NCBI RefSeq assembly: GCF_900113735.1
Contig: NZ_FOQM01000013.1
Coordinates: 103,776-167,775, forward strand
DNA from: Bradyrhizobium sp. Gha
Lineage (GTDB): Bacteria > Pseudomonadota > Alphaproteobacteria > Rhizobiales > Xanthobacteraceae
Direction of reading: 5' to 3'
DNA: 64,000 nt
Positions 16,805 to 25,865 of the stretch are shown here, in pieces (within the stretch, counting starts at the first letter, position 1; each line of letters starts with the position of its first letter). The notes beneath the pieces are model-generated. The model had not been told where the DNA came from and ran no database searches. It saw nothing but the letters and a program-made list of their open reading frames with translations. The position numbers and the translations under genes were made by a program.

Positions 16805-17550
16805 CGACGGGGACGGGGGACTGTGTGACCGCGGGTCAAGCCATTGATCCGCGCCCGATATTGATTGTGACCGGACTGGTGCAGGAGGCCCGCATTGCGG
16901 CCGGGCCCGGCATGGCCGTCATTTGCTCGTCGAGCAGCCCGGCGCAGTTGCGGGCGCTGCTGACGGTGGTGGATCCTGATTCGATTCGCGGCGTGATCTC
17001 GTTCGGTGTGGCCGGCGGGCTCGACCCGAGCTTGCGCTCCGGCGACGTCGTGGTGGCGACCGAGGTGCTTTCGGGCGATGACCGCTGGGGCGCCGGCCTC
17101 TCGCTCAGTGACGACCTCATCGACAAGCTGACCTCCGGCCGGCGCCGGGTGGTGCGCGGCAGCCTTGCCGGTGCCGAGGAAGTGGTCACCGGCTCATCGT
17201 GCAAGGCGGCGCTGCATTCCGAAACCGGCGCCTTTGCCGTCGACATGGAAAGCCACATCGCCGCCGCCTACGCCGCCGAGGCCGGCCTGCCGTTCGCCGC
17301 GGTCCGCGTCATCAGCGACCCCGCTCACCGCGCGCTGCCGGCCATCGCCCGCGCAGCCATCAAGCCGAACGGCCAGATCGACCTCGCTGCCGTCCTGCGC
17401 GGCATCGTGCGCAATCCCGCGACGCTGCATGCCCTGGTCTCTACGGGAATCGACTTCAACCGCGCGCTGCGCTCCTTGCGCGGCTGCCGCGATTTTCTGA
17501 TCGGTACGGAGCTCGCGGACAGCGAGGCGCTCGCCGCTGAAGCGGCCTGA
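16801..17550 (+). CDS. hpnG: HpnG, adenosylhopane nucleosidase
   Basis: HpnG removes adenine from adenosylhopane to give ribosylhopane. It belongs to the MTA/SAH-nucleosidase-like phosphorylase superfamily. Visible features are VISFGVAGGLDPSLRSGDVVVATEV near the N-terminus and the base/ribose-binding segment FAVDMESHIAAAYAAEAGLPFAAVRVISDPA. Starting at GTG 16801, which overlaps the shc stop by four bases, gives 249 residues; a second GTG at 16825 is possible. It is the last gene of the hpnC operon and is followed by a terminator. Confidence 0.9.
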   Translation: MTTGTGDCVTAGQAIDPRPILIVTGLVQEARIAAGPGMAVICSSSSPAQLRALLTVVDPDSIRGVISFGVAGGLDPSLRSGDVVVATEVLSGDDRWGAGLSLSDDLIDKLTSGRRRVVRGSLAGAEEVVTGSSCKAALHSETGAFAVDMESHIAAAYAAEAGLPFAAVRVISDPAHRALPAIARAAIKPNGQIDLAAVLRGIVRNPATLHALVSTGIDFNRALRSLRGCRDFLIGTELADSEALAAEAA

Positions 17551-17574
17551 AGGCGTCTTCGAACTGAACAAAAC

Positions 17575-17613
17575 AAAAGGCCCGGTCGCGATGCGATCGG
17601 GCCTTTTTGTTTT
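17575..17613 (+). terminator. Intrinsic terminator of the hpnC-hpnG operon
   Basis: An AAAAGGCCCG/CGGGCCTTTTT hairpin with a short GATCG-containing stem is followed by TTTTTGTTTTT, 25 bases after the hpnG stop. Confidence 0.8.
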
Positions 17614-17698
17614 TGATTTGTTTTTGATCCGTGCAGAGCGACTTGTCCGCCGCCCGCGTGCCTTCATGCGGGCTACGGGCTCTAGCTAGGCCCGAACA

Positions 17699-17744
17699 AA
17701 AGAAAAGGCCCGATCGCGATCGACGACCGGGCCTTGTTGTTTTC
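17699..17744 (-). terminator. Intrinsic terminator after hpnH
   Basis: Read on the minus strand, AAGGCCCGGTC/GATCGGGCCTTTTC forms a hairpin with a T-rich tail just past the hpnH stop. With the preceding terminator it insulates two convergent hopanoid operons. Confidence 0.75.
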
Positions 17745-17758
17745 GCCGGCTGGCGCCC

Positions 17759-18919
17759 TTATGCGGCTGTCGAAGCCTTCCGCGCAGCCTTCGCCGCGGC
17801 GGCTTCGGCCTCGTCCTTGCGGATCTCGGAGAGCTTCTTCTGGACCTGCTCCGAGAAGATGTACTGCGCCGGGCGCTGCTTCGACATGTCGATCTCCGGC
17901 GCCATGGGGCCTGAGGTCTTGATGCCGCGCAGCGACACCCACATCGCCTTGATCGGGTTGTTGAGGGCTGCGGTCGCGGCCGTGGGCTCGTAGCCGCAAT
18001 GGGCCATACAGTCGGCGCACTTCTCGTACTTGCCGGTTCCGTAGGTCTCCCAGTCGGTGGTGTCCATCAGCTCCTTGAAGGTTTTGGCGTAGCCTTCACC
18101 GAGCAGGTAGCAGGGCTTCTGCCAGCCGAAAATGTTGCGCGCGGGCATGCCCCACGGCGTGCACTCGTACTCCTGGTTCCCGGCGAGGAAGTCGAGGAAC
18201 AGGCCGGAGTGCATGAAGTTCCACTTCTTGCCCTTGCCAAGCGCGAAGACGTCGCGGAACAGCTTCTTGGTCTTGGTGCGGTTGAGGAAGTGCTCCTGGT
18301 CCGGCGCGCGCTCATAGGCATAGCCGGGCGACATCGAGACGCCGACGCCGAGCTCGACGGTGAGGTCGAGGAATTTCGCGATCTCCTCGGCCGGATGGCC
18401 GTCGAAGATGGTGGCGTTGACGTTGACGGTGAAGCCGCGGGCCTTCGCCGCCTTGATCGCGGAGACGGCGCGGTCGAACACGCCCTGCTGCGACACGGCC
18501 TTGTCGTGATGGTCCTTGAGGCCGTCGAGATGGACGGAGAAGAACAGGTAGGGCGACGGCTCGAACAGGTCGAGCTTCTTCTCGAGCAGCAGCGCGTTGG
18601 TGCAGAGCGAGACGAACTTCTTGCGCGCGACGAGGCCGCGCACGATCTCGCCGATCTCCTTGTGGATCAGCGGCTCGCCGCCGGGAATCGCCACCATCGG
18701 GGCGCCGCACTCGTCGGCCGCGTCCCAGCATTCCTGCGCGGTCATGCGGCGGTTGAGGATCGCATCCGGATAATCGATCTTGCCGCAGCCGACGCAGGCG
18801 AGGTTACAGCGGAACAAGGGTTCCAGCATCAGCACGAGCGGATAGCGTTTGCGGCCAAGCAGTTTCTGCTTGAGCAAATAGCCGCCGATACGCATTTCCT
18901 TGAAGAAGGGGATTGCCAT
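17759..18919 (-). CDS. hpnH: HpnH, adenosylhopane synthase (radical SAM)
   Basis: HpnH joins the 5'-deoxyadenosyl group of SAM to diploptene, making adenosylhopane, the precursor of all extended (C35) hopanoids. The 386-residue protein has the radical SAM triad C38-x3-C42-x2-C45 (FRCNLACVGCGKIDYP), the IPGGEPLIH segment and a C-terminal cysteine-containing stretch (YEKCADCMAHCGYEP) that may bind an additional cluster. It ends in an Ala/Lys-rich tail. The start at MAIPFFKEMRIGGYLL is the usual one; eight codons upstream are also open. It lies 35 bases downstream of ispH and is likely co-transcribed with it. Confidence 0.95.
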   Translation of the reverse strand: MAIPFFKEMRIGGYLLKQKLLGRKRYPLVLMLEPLFRCNLACVGCGKIDYPDAILNRRMTAQECWDAADECGAPMVAIPGGEPLIHKEIGEIVRGLVARKKFVSLCTNALLLEKKLDLFEPSPYLFFSVHLDGLKDHHDKAVSQQGVFDRAVSAIKAAKARGFTVNVNATIFDGHPAEEIAKFLDLTVELGVGVSMSPGYAYERAPDQEHFLNRTKTKKLFRDVFALGKGKKWNFMHSGLFLDFLAGNQEYECTPWGMPARNIFGWQKPCYLLGEGYAKTFKELMDTTDWETYGTGKYEKCADCMAHCGYEPTAATAALNNPIKAMWVSLRGIKTSGPMAPEIDMSKQRPAQYIFSEQVQKKLSEIRKDEAEAAAAKAARKASTAA

Positions 18920-18954
18920 TACACGTTTCTTTCTGGGCTTCAAATTCAGGTAGG

Positions 18955-19881
18955 TCAGCTCGCAGCCAATTCGGCCGGAAGCCGGAATTCGATGTTTTCC
19001 TCGCGGCCGGGGAGTACCGAGACCGTCACCGGTCCGATCCGCCGCAGCGCTTCGATCACGTCATCCACCAGCACCTCGGGCGCCGAGGCGCCGGCCGTGA
19101 GGCCGACGGACCTGGCGCCATTCAACCACTCGGGATTGAGCTCGCTTCCATCGGCGATCAGATAACTCGCGACACCGGCCTCAGTGCCGATCTCGCGGAG
19201 CCGGTTCGAGTTCGAGCTATTGGCGGCGCCCACCACCAAAATCACGTCCACCAGCTTGCTCAAGTCCCTTACCGCAGATTGGCGGTTCTGTGTCGCATAG
19301 CAGATATCCCGGATGTCTGGGCCTTGAATATCTGTAAATTTGGCCTGAAGGGCTCCGATAATGTCCCTGGTATCGTCGACGGACAGTGTGGTCTGGGTGA
19401 TGTAGGCCACTGGCGTATCCGCCGGCAGCGCCAGGGCCCTGGCCTCGTCGACGCTCTGGACCAGCAGAACCGGCCCGGGAACCTGGCCCATCGTGCCCTC
19501 CACCTCGGGGTGGCCGGCATGGCCGATCAGGATCAGGGTGCGGCCTTTCGTGATGTAGCGTTTCCCCTGATTGTGAACTTTCGTGACCAGTGGGCAGGTG
19601 GCGTTGAGCACGGGAAGATCGCGCGCGGCTGCCTCTTCCTCGACACTGCGGGCCACGCCATGGGCACTGAATACCGTCACGGCCTTCGGCGGAACCTCGG
19701 ACAGCTCCTCGACGAAGATGGCGCCCTTGTTCTTCAGGCTCTCGACGACGTATTTGTTGTGCACGATCTCGTGGCGCACATAGACGGGCGGCCCGTATTT
19801 CTCCAGCGCCCGCTCCACGATCTCGATGGCGCGCACCACGCCCGCGCAAAAGCCGCGCGGCTGCGCCAGATAAACTTCCAT
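18955..19881 (-). CDS. ispH: IspH (LytB), HMBPP reductase
   Basis: This 4Fe-4S enzyme carries out the last MEP-pathway step, reducing HMBPP to isopentenyl and dimethylallyl diphosphate. The three cluster cysteines are visible in GFCAGVVRAIE (C12), NATCPLVTKVH (C96) and DICYATQNRQSAV (about C193). The HExxH-like phrase VRHEIVHNKYVV and FSAHGVA are also intact. The ATG at 19881 gives 308 residues; a TTG at 19899 would add six. Its pairing with hpnH suggests a role in supplying isoprenoid precursors for hopanoids. Whether another ispH exists elsewhere in the genome cannot be seen here. Confidence 0.95.
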   Translation of the reverse strand: MEVYLAQPRGFCAGVVRAIEIVERALEKYGPPVYVRHEIVHNKYVVESLKNKGAIFVEELSEVPPKAVTVFSAHGVARSVEEEAAARDLPVLNATCPLVTKVHNQGKRYITKGRTLILIGHAGHPEVEGTMGQVPGPVLLVQSVDEARALALPADTPVAYITQTTLSVDDTRDIIGALQAKFTDIQGPDIRDICYATQNRQSAVRDLSKLVDVILVVGAANSSNSNRLREIGTEAGVASYLIADGSELNPEWLNGARSVGLTAGASAPEVLVDDVIEALRRIGPVTVSVLPGREENIEFRLPAELAAS

Positions 19882-20345
19882 TGGACGTCCATCACGCAAA
19901 TTGCACCAATCCGCTCAATTGTCCCCGGGGGCACTCTGATAAGGACCAATGCTGCAAAATCCGCACCATTGGTATCGCAGCCGCTGTAACTGCCCACCTG
20001 ACGGCTGGCGCGGCGCACCTGCAAGCACAGCACTTTGTGTCAAAAAATCGGCAATAAGGGAAGGTGCAGTAGACCTCGGGTTCCCGGATGGGTGAATCAG
20101 AGGTAGTATAATACGCTGCTCTTGGTGAGCAAAACGGCAACAGTTCTGGCTCACCCCTTCGTCACTTTACGGCCTCAACTCCCCGGCTATACCGGCCGCG
20201 CCGCAAGATTTTGCCATGGTCTCCCGCAGTTTACTTCGAACCTGGTTCCAGCGGGAGTTACTCAAAACAGCAATAGGTTTCGCCCGGGAACTCCGATAAA
20301 CAGCCGGGCGTTTCCGGCAGGCTGTTAACACCAGAAAGAAAAGAA
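19882..20345. other. Divergent promoter region between ispH and hpnN
   Basis: This 464-base spacer contains the EcfG promoter of hpnN at its right end. The rest must hold the ispH-hpnH promoter reading left; I saw no strong consensus there. No gene or RNA was identified. Confidence 0.6.
20287..20312 (+). promoter_or_regulatory. EcfG (general stress response) promoter of hpnN
   Basis: GGAAC at 20287-20291 and CGTT at 20309-20312 are separated by exactly 17 bases. This is an exact match to the alphaproteobacterial EcfG consensus GGAAC-N16/17-CGTT. The -10 element ends 33 bases before the hpnN start codon, which leaves a short leader. Confidence 0.8.
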
Positions 20346-22934
20346 GTGCTGCAAAGCGTAGTCGTTGCCATCGTCAGGGCCTGTACCCGGTTTGCCTCCC
20401 TCGTCGTCGTTCTGGGGCTCCTGCTGGCGGTGGGGGCGGCCTATTACACGTCCCGGCACTTCGCCATCAATACCGACATCAATTCCTTGATCTCGCAGAA
20501 ACTCGACTGGCGTCAGCGCGACCAGCAGTTCGACCGTGCCTTCGACCGCGATGCGACGATCCTGGCGGTCGTCGAAGGCGCGACGCCGGAGCTGACGACG
20601 GCGGCGGCGGACACGCTGTATGCCAAGTTGAAGGACGACAAGGTCAATTTCGTCGCCATTCAGCAACTCGGCACCGGCGAGTTCTTCGAGAAGAACGGCC
20701 TGCTGTTTCTTCCGACCGAAGAGGTCGGCAAGATCACCGGCCAGTTCGAATCCGCGGCGCCCCTGATCGAGATCATGGCCGGCGATCCGTCGATCCGCGG
20801 CCTCACCGGTGCGCTGGAGACCGGGCTCGCCGGCGTCAAGCGTGGTCAGGTCAAGCTCGATAGCACCGAGCGGCCGTTCAATCTGATCTCGCAGACGGTC
20901 GAGACCGTGCTCAACAAGGGCAACGCGACCTTCTCCTGGCGTGAGCTCGTCAGCGACCAGCCGCTACAGGACTCGGACAAGCGCGCCTTCATCGAATTCA
21001 AGCCGATCCTTGACTACAACGCGCTTGAGCCTGGCAAGGACGCCACCGACGCGATCCGCAAGGCGGCGGCGGATCTCGACTTCGCGACCAAGTACCACGC
21101 GCGCGTGCGGCTGACCGGTCCGGTTCCGATTGCCAACGAGGAATACGCGACCGTCCAGGAGGGCGCCGTCGTCAACGGCATCGGCACCGTTGTGGTCGTG
21201 CTGTTCATCCTGTGGCTGGCGCTGCATTCAGCGAAGATCATCTTCGCCGTATTCGTCAATCTCTTCGTCGGCCTCGCGATCACCACCGCCGCCGGCCTGA
21301 TGATGGTCGGCTCGCTCAATCTGCTGTCGATCGCGTTCGCGGTGCTGTTCGTCGGCCTCGGCGTCGATTTCGGTATCCAATACAGCGTCCGCTACCGCTC
21401 GGAACGTTATAAGGTCGATGATCTCGGCAAGGCGCTGGTGCTTGCTGCCAGACGCTCGGCGATCCCGCTGTCGCTCGCTGCGATGGCCACCGCAGCCGGC
21501 TTCCTCTGCTTCATCCCGACCGACTACAAGGGCATCGCCGAGCTGGGGCAGATCGCCGGCGTCGGCATGCTGGTGGCGTTCATCTCCTCGATCACCGTGC
21601 TGCCGGCAATGCTCAAGCTGCTCAACCCGCCCGGCGAAAAGGAACCGGTCGGCTACGCATTCCTCGCACCGCTCGATCACTTCCTGGAGAAGCACCGCGT
21701 GCTGGTCGTTGGTGGCACGCTGCTGCTCGCGGTCGCCGGCCTGCCACTGCTCTACTTCATGAAGTTCGACTTCAACCCGATGAACCTGCGCAACCCGAAC
21801 GCCGAGTCGATCGCGACCTTCCTCGACTTGCGCAAGGACCCCAACACCGGCGCCAACGCCATCAACGTGATGACCACGTCTGAAGAGCAGGCCAAGCAGG
21901 TCGAAGCGAAGCTCGAGAAGGTGCCGGAGGTGCTGCGGGTGATGTCGCTCGACAGTTTCGTGCCGGAGGACCAGCAGCCGAAGCTGAAGCTGATCGCGCA
22001 GGGCGCCAAGATCCTGAATCCCGCGCTCAATCCGGATCAGATCGACGCGGCGCCGTCGGATCAGGAGAATGTCGAGGCGCTGAAATCCTCGGTCGACAAT
22101 CTGCGCCGCACGGCAGGTGACGCAAAGGGCCCTGGCGCGGTCGCCTCGCGCCGCCTGGCGGACGCGCTCGAAAAGCTCGCCAATGCCGACGAAGCGACCC
22201 GCAACAAGGCGCAGGACGTATTCGTAACGCCGATGAAGATCGTGTTCGACCAGCTCAGGAAGGCGATGCAGGCCGAGCCTGTCACTCTGAAGTCACTGCC
22301 GCCCGATCTCGTCAGCGCCTGGAAGAGCAAGGATGGCATCATCCGCGTCGAAGCTCAGCCGAAGGGCGATCCCAACGACAACGACACGCTGCGCAAGTTC
22401 GCGGCGGCCGTGCTCGAGGCGGAGCCGACGGCGATCGGCGGACCGGTCTCCATCCTGAAATCCGGTGACACCGTGGTGAGAGCGTTCATCCATGCCGGCA
22501 TCTACGCGCTGCTGGTGATTAGCCTCTTGCTGTGGATCACCCTGCGCCGCCTGGTCGACGTTGCGATGACGCTGGTGCCGTTGCTGGTTGCAGGCGCGGT
22601 CACGCTCGAGATCTGCGTGCTGATCGGCCTGCCGCTCAACTTCGCCAACATCGTCGCGTTTCCGCTGCTGCTCGGCGTCGGTGTCGCCTTCAAGATCTAT
22701 TATGTCGTGGCTTGGCGATCCGGCAGGACAAACCTGCTTCAGACCAGCCTGACGCGCGCGATCTTTTTCAGCGCACTGACGACGGCGACCGCATTCGGCA
22801 GCCTGTGGCTGTCGAGCCATCCGGGCACGTCCAGCATGGGCAAGCTGCTCGCACTCTCGCTGGTGACGACGCTTGCCGCAGTGCTGCTGTTTCAGCCGGC
22901 CCTAATGGGTAAACCCCGCAATCTCAGGGAGTAG
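20346..22934 (+). CDS. hpnN: HpnN, hopanoid RND transporter
   Basis: HpnN is an inner-membrane RND-superfamily protein that moves hopanoids to the outer membrane. The 862 residues show the expected twofold arrangement. Helix 1 (about 15-35) leads into a large periplasmic loop beginning FAINTDINSLISQKLDWRQR. Helices 2-6 (about 275-415) include FVGLGVDFGIQYSVRYRSER, and helix 7 (about 455-475) precedes a long second loop with a helical, charged segment. The last helix block (about 715-860) closes the protein. Start is GTG at 20346, 33 bases after the -10 element of an EcfG-type promoter. The 3' end overlaps the convergent DUF2147 gene by 33 bases. hpnO follows on the same strand. Confidence 0.9.
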   Translation: MLQSVVVAIVRACTRFASLVVVLGLLLAVGAAYYTSRHFAINTDINSLISQKLDWRQRDQQFDRAFDRDATILAVVEGATPELTTAAADTLYAKLKDDKVNFVAIQQLGTGEFFEKNGLLFLPTEEVGKITGQFESAAPLIEIMAGDPSIRGLTGALETGLAGVKRGQVKLDSTERPFNLISQTVETVLNKGNATFSWRELVSDQPLQDSDKRAFIEFKPILDYNALEPGKDATDAIRKAAADLDFATKYHARVRLTGPVPIANEEYATVQEGAVVNGIGTVVVVLFILWLALHSAKIIFAVFVNLFVGLAITTAAGLMMVGSLNLLSIAFAVLFVGLGVDFGIQYSVRYRSERYKVDDLGKALVLAARRSAIPLSLAAMATAAGFLCFIPTDYKGIAELGQIAGVGMLVAFISSITVLPAMLKLLNPPGEKEPVGYAFLAPLDHFLEKHRVLVVGGTLLLAVAGLPLLYFMKFDFNPMNLRNPNAESIATFLDLRKDPNTGANAINVMTTSEEQAKQVEAKLEKVPEVLRVMSLDSFVPEDQQPKLKLIAQGAKILNPALNPDQIDAAPSDQENVEALKSSVDNLRRTAGDAKGPGAVASRRLADALEKLANADEATRNKAQDVFVTPMKIVFDQLRKAMQAEPVTLKSLPPDLVSAWKSKDGIIRVEAQPKGDPNDNDTLRKFAAAVLEAEPTAIGGPVSILKSGDTVVRAFIHAGIYALLVISLLLWITLRRLVDVAMTLVPLLVAGAVTLEICVLIGLPLNFANIVAFPLLLGVGVAFKIYYVVAWRSGRTNLLQTSLTRAIFFSALTTATAFGSLWLSSHPGTSSMGKLLALSLVTTLAAVLLFQPALMGKPRNLRE

Positions 22935-23528
22935 GCAGATGTCACCGACGGGATCGGGGGCACCTTTCTGACCAGGCTTGGCCGCGGCCGCAGTCTTTGG
23001 CGCCGCTGTCATCGGTGCGGGTGCTGCGGCGCCCGACGCCGCCTTCGGCGCCGCCCCCGTGGTTTTTGGCGCGCTCTTTGCCATGGCGTTGGCGGGGCTC
23101 GAGGGAATCGGGGGACCGACGCGGGTCCAGGTCTCGCCGCCGCACAGGAAGCCCAGCACGCAGCCCTTGATCTCGAGCTGGTCAGCGCCGACAGGCGTGA
23201 TGGTCGCACTATACATCTGGCCATCTTTGGCGTTGTAGACCTGACCTTCCCACTGCTCGGCGCCGGCGGTCTTCTTCATGTTGATCAGGGTCGCCATGCC
23301 CAGCGTCGGCCTGTTCTTTTTTGAGACATCCGGGTTGTTCTCGTCGCGGCCGCCGGGCTTCTTTTCCCAGGAAACGGCGCCCCACATGCTGCCATTGCAT
23401 TGGGCGACTCGGATGTTGGCGACGCCGTCGGCAACCCGCCAGTCGCCGGTGGGATCGGCCGCGAGCGCTGGTGTCAGGCCGGTGTAACCGCCTGCCAGTA
23501 TTAGTCCGGTGTAAAAGGCCAAACGCAT
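22902..23528 (-). CDS. DUF2147 family periplasmic protein
   Basis: This 208-residue secreted protein has a signal peptide (LAFYTGLILAGGYTGLTPALA). A DUF2147 domain (about residues 24-125) shows the family pattern DPTGDWRVADGVANIRVAQC, then a KNRPTLGMATLINM-like stretch and a C-terminal CVLGFLCGGETWTRV. A tail of about 70 residues rich in Ala, Pro and Lys is probably disordered. GAGGAA sits 7 bases before the ATG. Its coding end overlaps the end of hpnN on the other strand, so the two transcripts are complementary there. A link to envelope or hopanoid function is suggested only by position. Confidence 0.85.
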   Translation of the reverse strand: MRLAFYTGLILAGGYTGLTPALAADPTGDWRVADGVANIRVAQCNGSMWGAVSWEKKPGGRDENNPDVSKKNRPTLGMATLINMKKTAGAEQWEGQVYNAKDGQMYSATITPVGADQLEIKGCVLGFLCGGETWTRVGPPIPSSPANAMAKSAPKTTGAAPKAASGAAAPAPMTAAPKTAAAAKPGQKGAPDPVGDICLLPEIAGFTH

Positions 23529-23670
23529 GAGTGTTCCTCGGCAGTACAACATGGTCTAAAGCTGTGCTTGCGAAGATGGTCCGAAAAAGGGCAAAAGGCC
23601 GCACAGACCCTTTTCCGTTCGCTGACCGTTTTCAGTTGACGAAGCGGCCCTCAACCGAAGTATGTAGCGG

Positions 23671-25062
23671 ATGAACAGTCCAATTCCAGACATGTCCCAG
23701 TTGTTCGCGGACCGTCAGGCCCAGCGCAGCATCCTGCATAATAGGCACCTGAACGAACAGTTCGTCCGGGTTCTCAAGACCATCGGCTACGATGTCGGCT
23801 TCCAGAAGGGGCAGGGGCAGTACCTCTACGATCGCGAGGGCGCGCGCTATCTCGACCTCCTGTCCGGTTTCGGCGTGTTCGCGATCGGACGCAATCATCC
23901 GGTGATGCGGGACGCGCTGAAAAGCGTCCTCGACGCCGATCTGCCCAATCTCGTCCAGTTCGATGTTTCGGTGCTCGCCGGCGTGCTGGCCGAGCGGCTC
24001 CTGAAGTATGTTCCCTATCTCGACAAGGCGTTCTTCGCCAATTCCGGCGCGGAATGCGTCGAGGCCGCGATCAAGTTCGCCCGCGGCGCAACCGGCCGCC
24101 CCGGCATCGTCTATTGCGCCCACGGCTACCATGGCCTCACCTACGGCGCGCTGTCGCTGACAGGTGATCCGAACTTCCGCACCGGCTTCGAGCCGCTGCT
24201 GCCGGGTTGCACCTCGGTTCCGTTCAATGATCTCGCCGCGCTCGAGAAGGCGCTGGCCTCGCGCGAGGTCGCGGCCTTTGTGGTCGAGCCGATCCAGGGC
24301 AAGGGCGTCAACATGCCCTCTGACGAGTTCCTGCCGGGCGCGGCCGCGCTCTGCAAGAAATACGGCACGCTGTTCGTCGCCGACGAGATCCAGACCGGCA
24401 TGGGCCGCACCGGACGCTTTCTTGCGGTCGAGCACTGGAACGTCGAGCCCGACATGGTGCTGCTGTCGAAGTCGCTCTCGGGCGGCCACGTGCCTGTCGG
24501 CGCCGTGCTGACGCGCAAGAGCATCTTCGACAAGATCTTCAACCAAATGGACCGCGCGGTGGTGCACGGTTCGACGTTCTCCAAGAACGATCTCGCGATG
24601 GCCGCGGGCATTGCCACGCTCGATGTGATGGAATCGGAGAAGCTGATCGAGTCCGCCGCCAAGCGCGGCGCCGAACTTCGCCTGGCGCTCACGCGTATGG
24701 TGCCCGGCTACGAACTGCTGAAGGAAGTCCGCGGCAAGGGCCTGATGATCGGCATCGAGTTCGGGCCGCCGAAATCGCTGCGGCTGCGGGCCTCGTGGAA
24801 CGTGCTGGAGGCCGCCAACAAGGGCCTGTTCTGCCAGCTCATCACCGTGCCGCTGTTCAAGGATCACAAGATCCTCACCCAGGTCGCCGGCCATGGCAGC
24901 CACACCATCAAGCTGCTGCCGCCGCTCACCATCACCGAAGAAGACTGCAGCTGGATCGAGCGCGCCTTCGACGACGTCATCGCCGGCAGCCACAAGGTCC
25001 CCGGTGCGATCTGGTCGCTCGGCAAGACGCTGGTCGACAACGCGGTGCGGCGGTCGGCTTGA
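23671..25062 (+). CDS. hpnO: HpnO, hopanoid aminotransferase
   Basis: This is a class-III (ornithine-type) PLP aminotransferase in the hopanoid side-chain pathway, forming aminobacteriohopanetriol. The 463 residues show SGFGVFAIGRNHPVMRDAL, FANSGAECVEAAIKFAR, CAHGYHGLTYGALSLTG, the cofactor aspartate in LFVADEIQTGMGRTG and the Schiff-base lysine in MVLLSKSLSGGHVPVGA. The C-terminal RGKGLMIGIEFG is also typical. It begins about 740 bases after hpnN with the oppositely oriented DUF2147 gene between them, so it probably has its own promoter. Its presence predicts aminotriol among the hopanoids made. Confidence 0.92.
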   Translation: MNSPIPDMSQLFADRQAQRSILHNRHLNEQFVRVLKTIGYDVGFQKGQGQYLYDREGARYLDLLSGFGVFAIGRNHPVMRDALKSVLDADLPNLVQFDVSVLAGVLAERLLKYVPYLDKAFFANSGAECVEAAIKFARGATGRPGIVYCAHGYHGLTYGALSLTGDPNFRTGFEPLLPGCTSVPFNDLAALEKALASREVAAFVVEPIQGKGVNMPSDEFLPGAAALCKKYGTLFVADEIQTGMGRTGRFLAVEHWNVEPDMVLLSKSLSGGHVPVGAVLTRKSIFDKIFNQMDRAVVHGSTFSKNDLAMAAGIATLDVMESEKLIESAAKRGAELRLALTRMVPGYELLKEVRGKGLMIGIEFGPPKSLRLRASWNVLEAANKGLFCQLITVPLFKDHKILTQVAGHGSHTIKLLPPLTITEEDCSWIERAFDDVIAGSHKVPGAIWSLGKTLVDNAVRRSA

Positions 25063-25100
25063 TCTCTTGCCGCGGCATCTCGGCAATGACGGCGAGATGA

Positions 25101-25865
25101 CTACCCCTCCACATTCGCCTTCATCGCCGCCTCGAACTTGTCCACGAACTCGGTGAGCTCGTCGCCGCCGATATCGCTGACGGCCCAGAAGTTCAGGCCG
25201 CGCTCGCCCCAGCGGCGGCAGTTGAAGCCCTGCATGGTCTGCGTCTTCGGCGGCCGATGCTCGATGCTCGCGGTCTGTGCCACGAACAGGTTGATGATGT
25301 GCTGCCGTCGCCGGTAGACGACGGCACCGATGGCGCGGGCATCGACATAGTCGAGCCGGCCGCCGACCAGCGTAAAGCCTTGCGCAGTGAGGTCGATCAC
25401 GGGCGGGGCGACGTCGAGCTTGCCGTTGAACCAGGGTTTGACCGTGTGTTGGTCGGACGAGACGACGTCGATAAGGTGGCCGGCCTGGAGCGAACGCAGA
25501 TGCGCGGAGACGACCTCCGAAAGGATGCGCTGCTGGTCGTCCTGACGCAGCACCACCGCGAAGACGCCGGAGGCGGCGAGCGCAGAGACCGCCGAGCCCA
25601 TTGCGAAACCTCGCAGCACGGAACGCCGGCTCGGCTGCGGCCGCGCTTGCGGCATCGACGCCTCGATACGGGCACGCAGACTAGCCGGCGCGCTGTAGCG
25701 CAGCTCGGTGTCGGCCAGCACGCGCTTCATCTCGCGTTGGGCTTCGAATTCGGCCGCGCAGGCCGAGCAGGTGGCGATATGGGCTTCGACCGCGCGCGCG
25801 TGGCCGGCATCGAGCTCGTTGTCGAGCAGCGCGTGAAGCAGGGTTTTTGCTTCGTCGCAGGTCAT
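25101..25865 (-). CDS. Anti-sigma factor, zinc-finger (ChrR/RsrA-like) membrane type
   Basis: This 254-residue protein is probably the regulator of the ECF sigma factor encoded just upstream. The N-terminal ~50 residues carry a zinc-finger anti-sigma motif (AVEAHIATCSACAAEF, that is H-x3-C-x2-C). A basic segment and a single membrane helix (FAMGSAVSALAASGVFAVVL, about 90-110) follow. A periplasmic domain of about 140 residues contains the phrase VIDLTAQGFTLVGGRLDYVDARAIGAVVYRRR, common in this anti-sigma group. Its ATG overlaps the sigma factor stop (ATGA), consistent with stoichiometric translation. Confidence 0.9.
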   Translation of the reverse strand: MTCDEAKTLLHALLDNELDAGHARAVEAHIATCSACAAEFEAQREMKRVLADTELRYSAPASLRARIEASMPQARPQPSRRSVLRGFAMGSAVSALAASGVFAVVLRQDDQQRILSEVVSAHLRSLQAGHLIDVVSSDQHTVKPWFNGKLDVAPPVIDLTAQGFTLVGGRLDYVDARAIGAVVYRRRQHIINLFVAQTASIEHRPPKTQTMQGFNCRRWGERGLNFWAVSDIGGDELTEFVDKFEAAMKANVEG

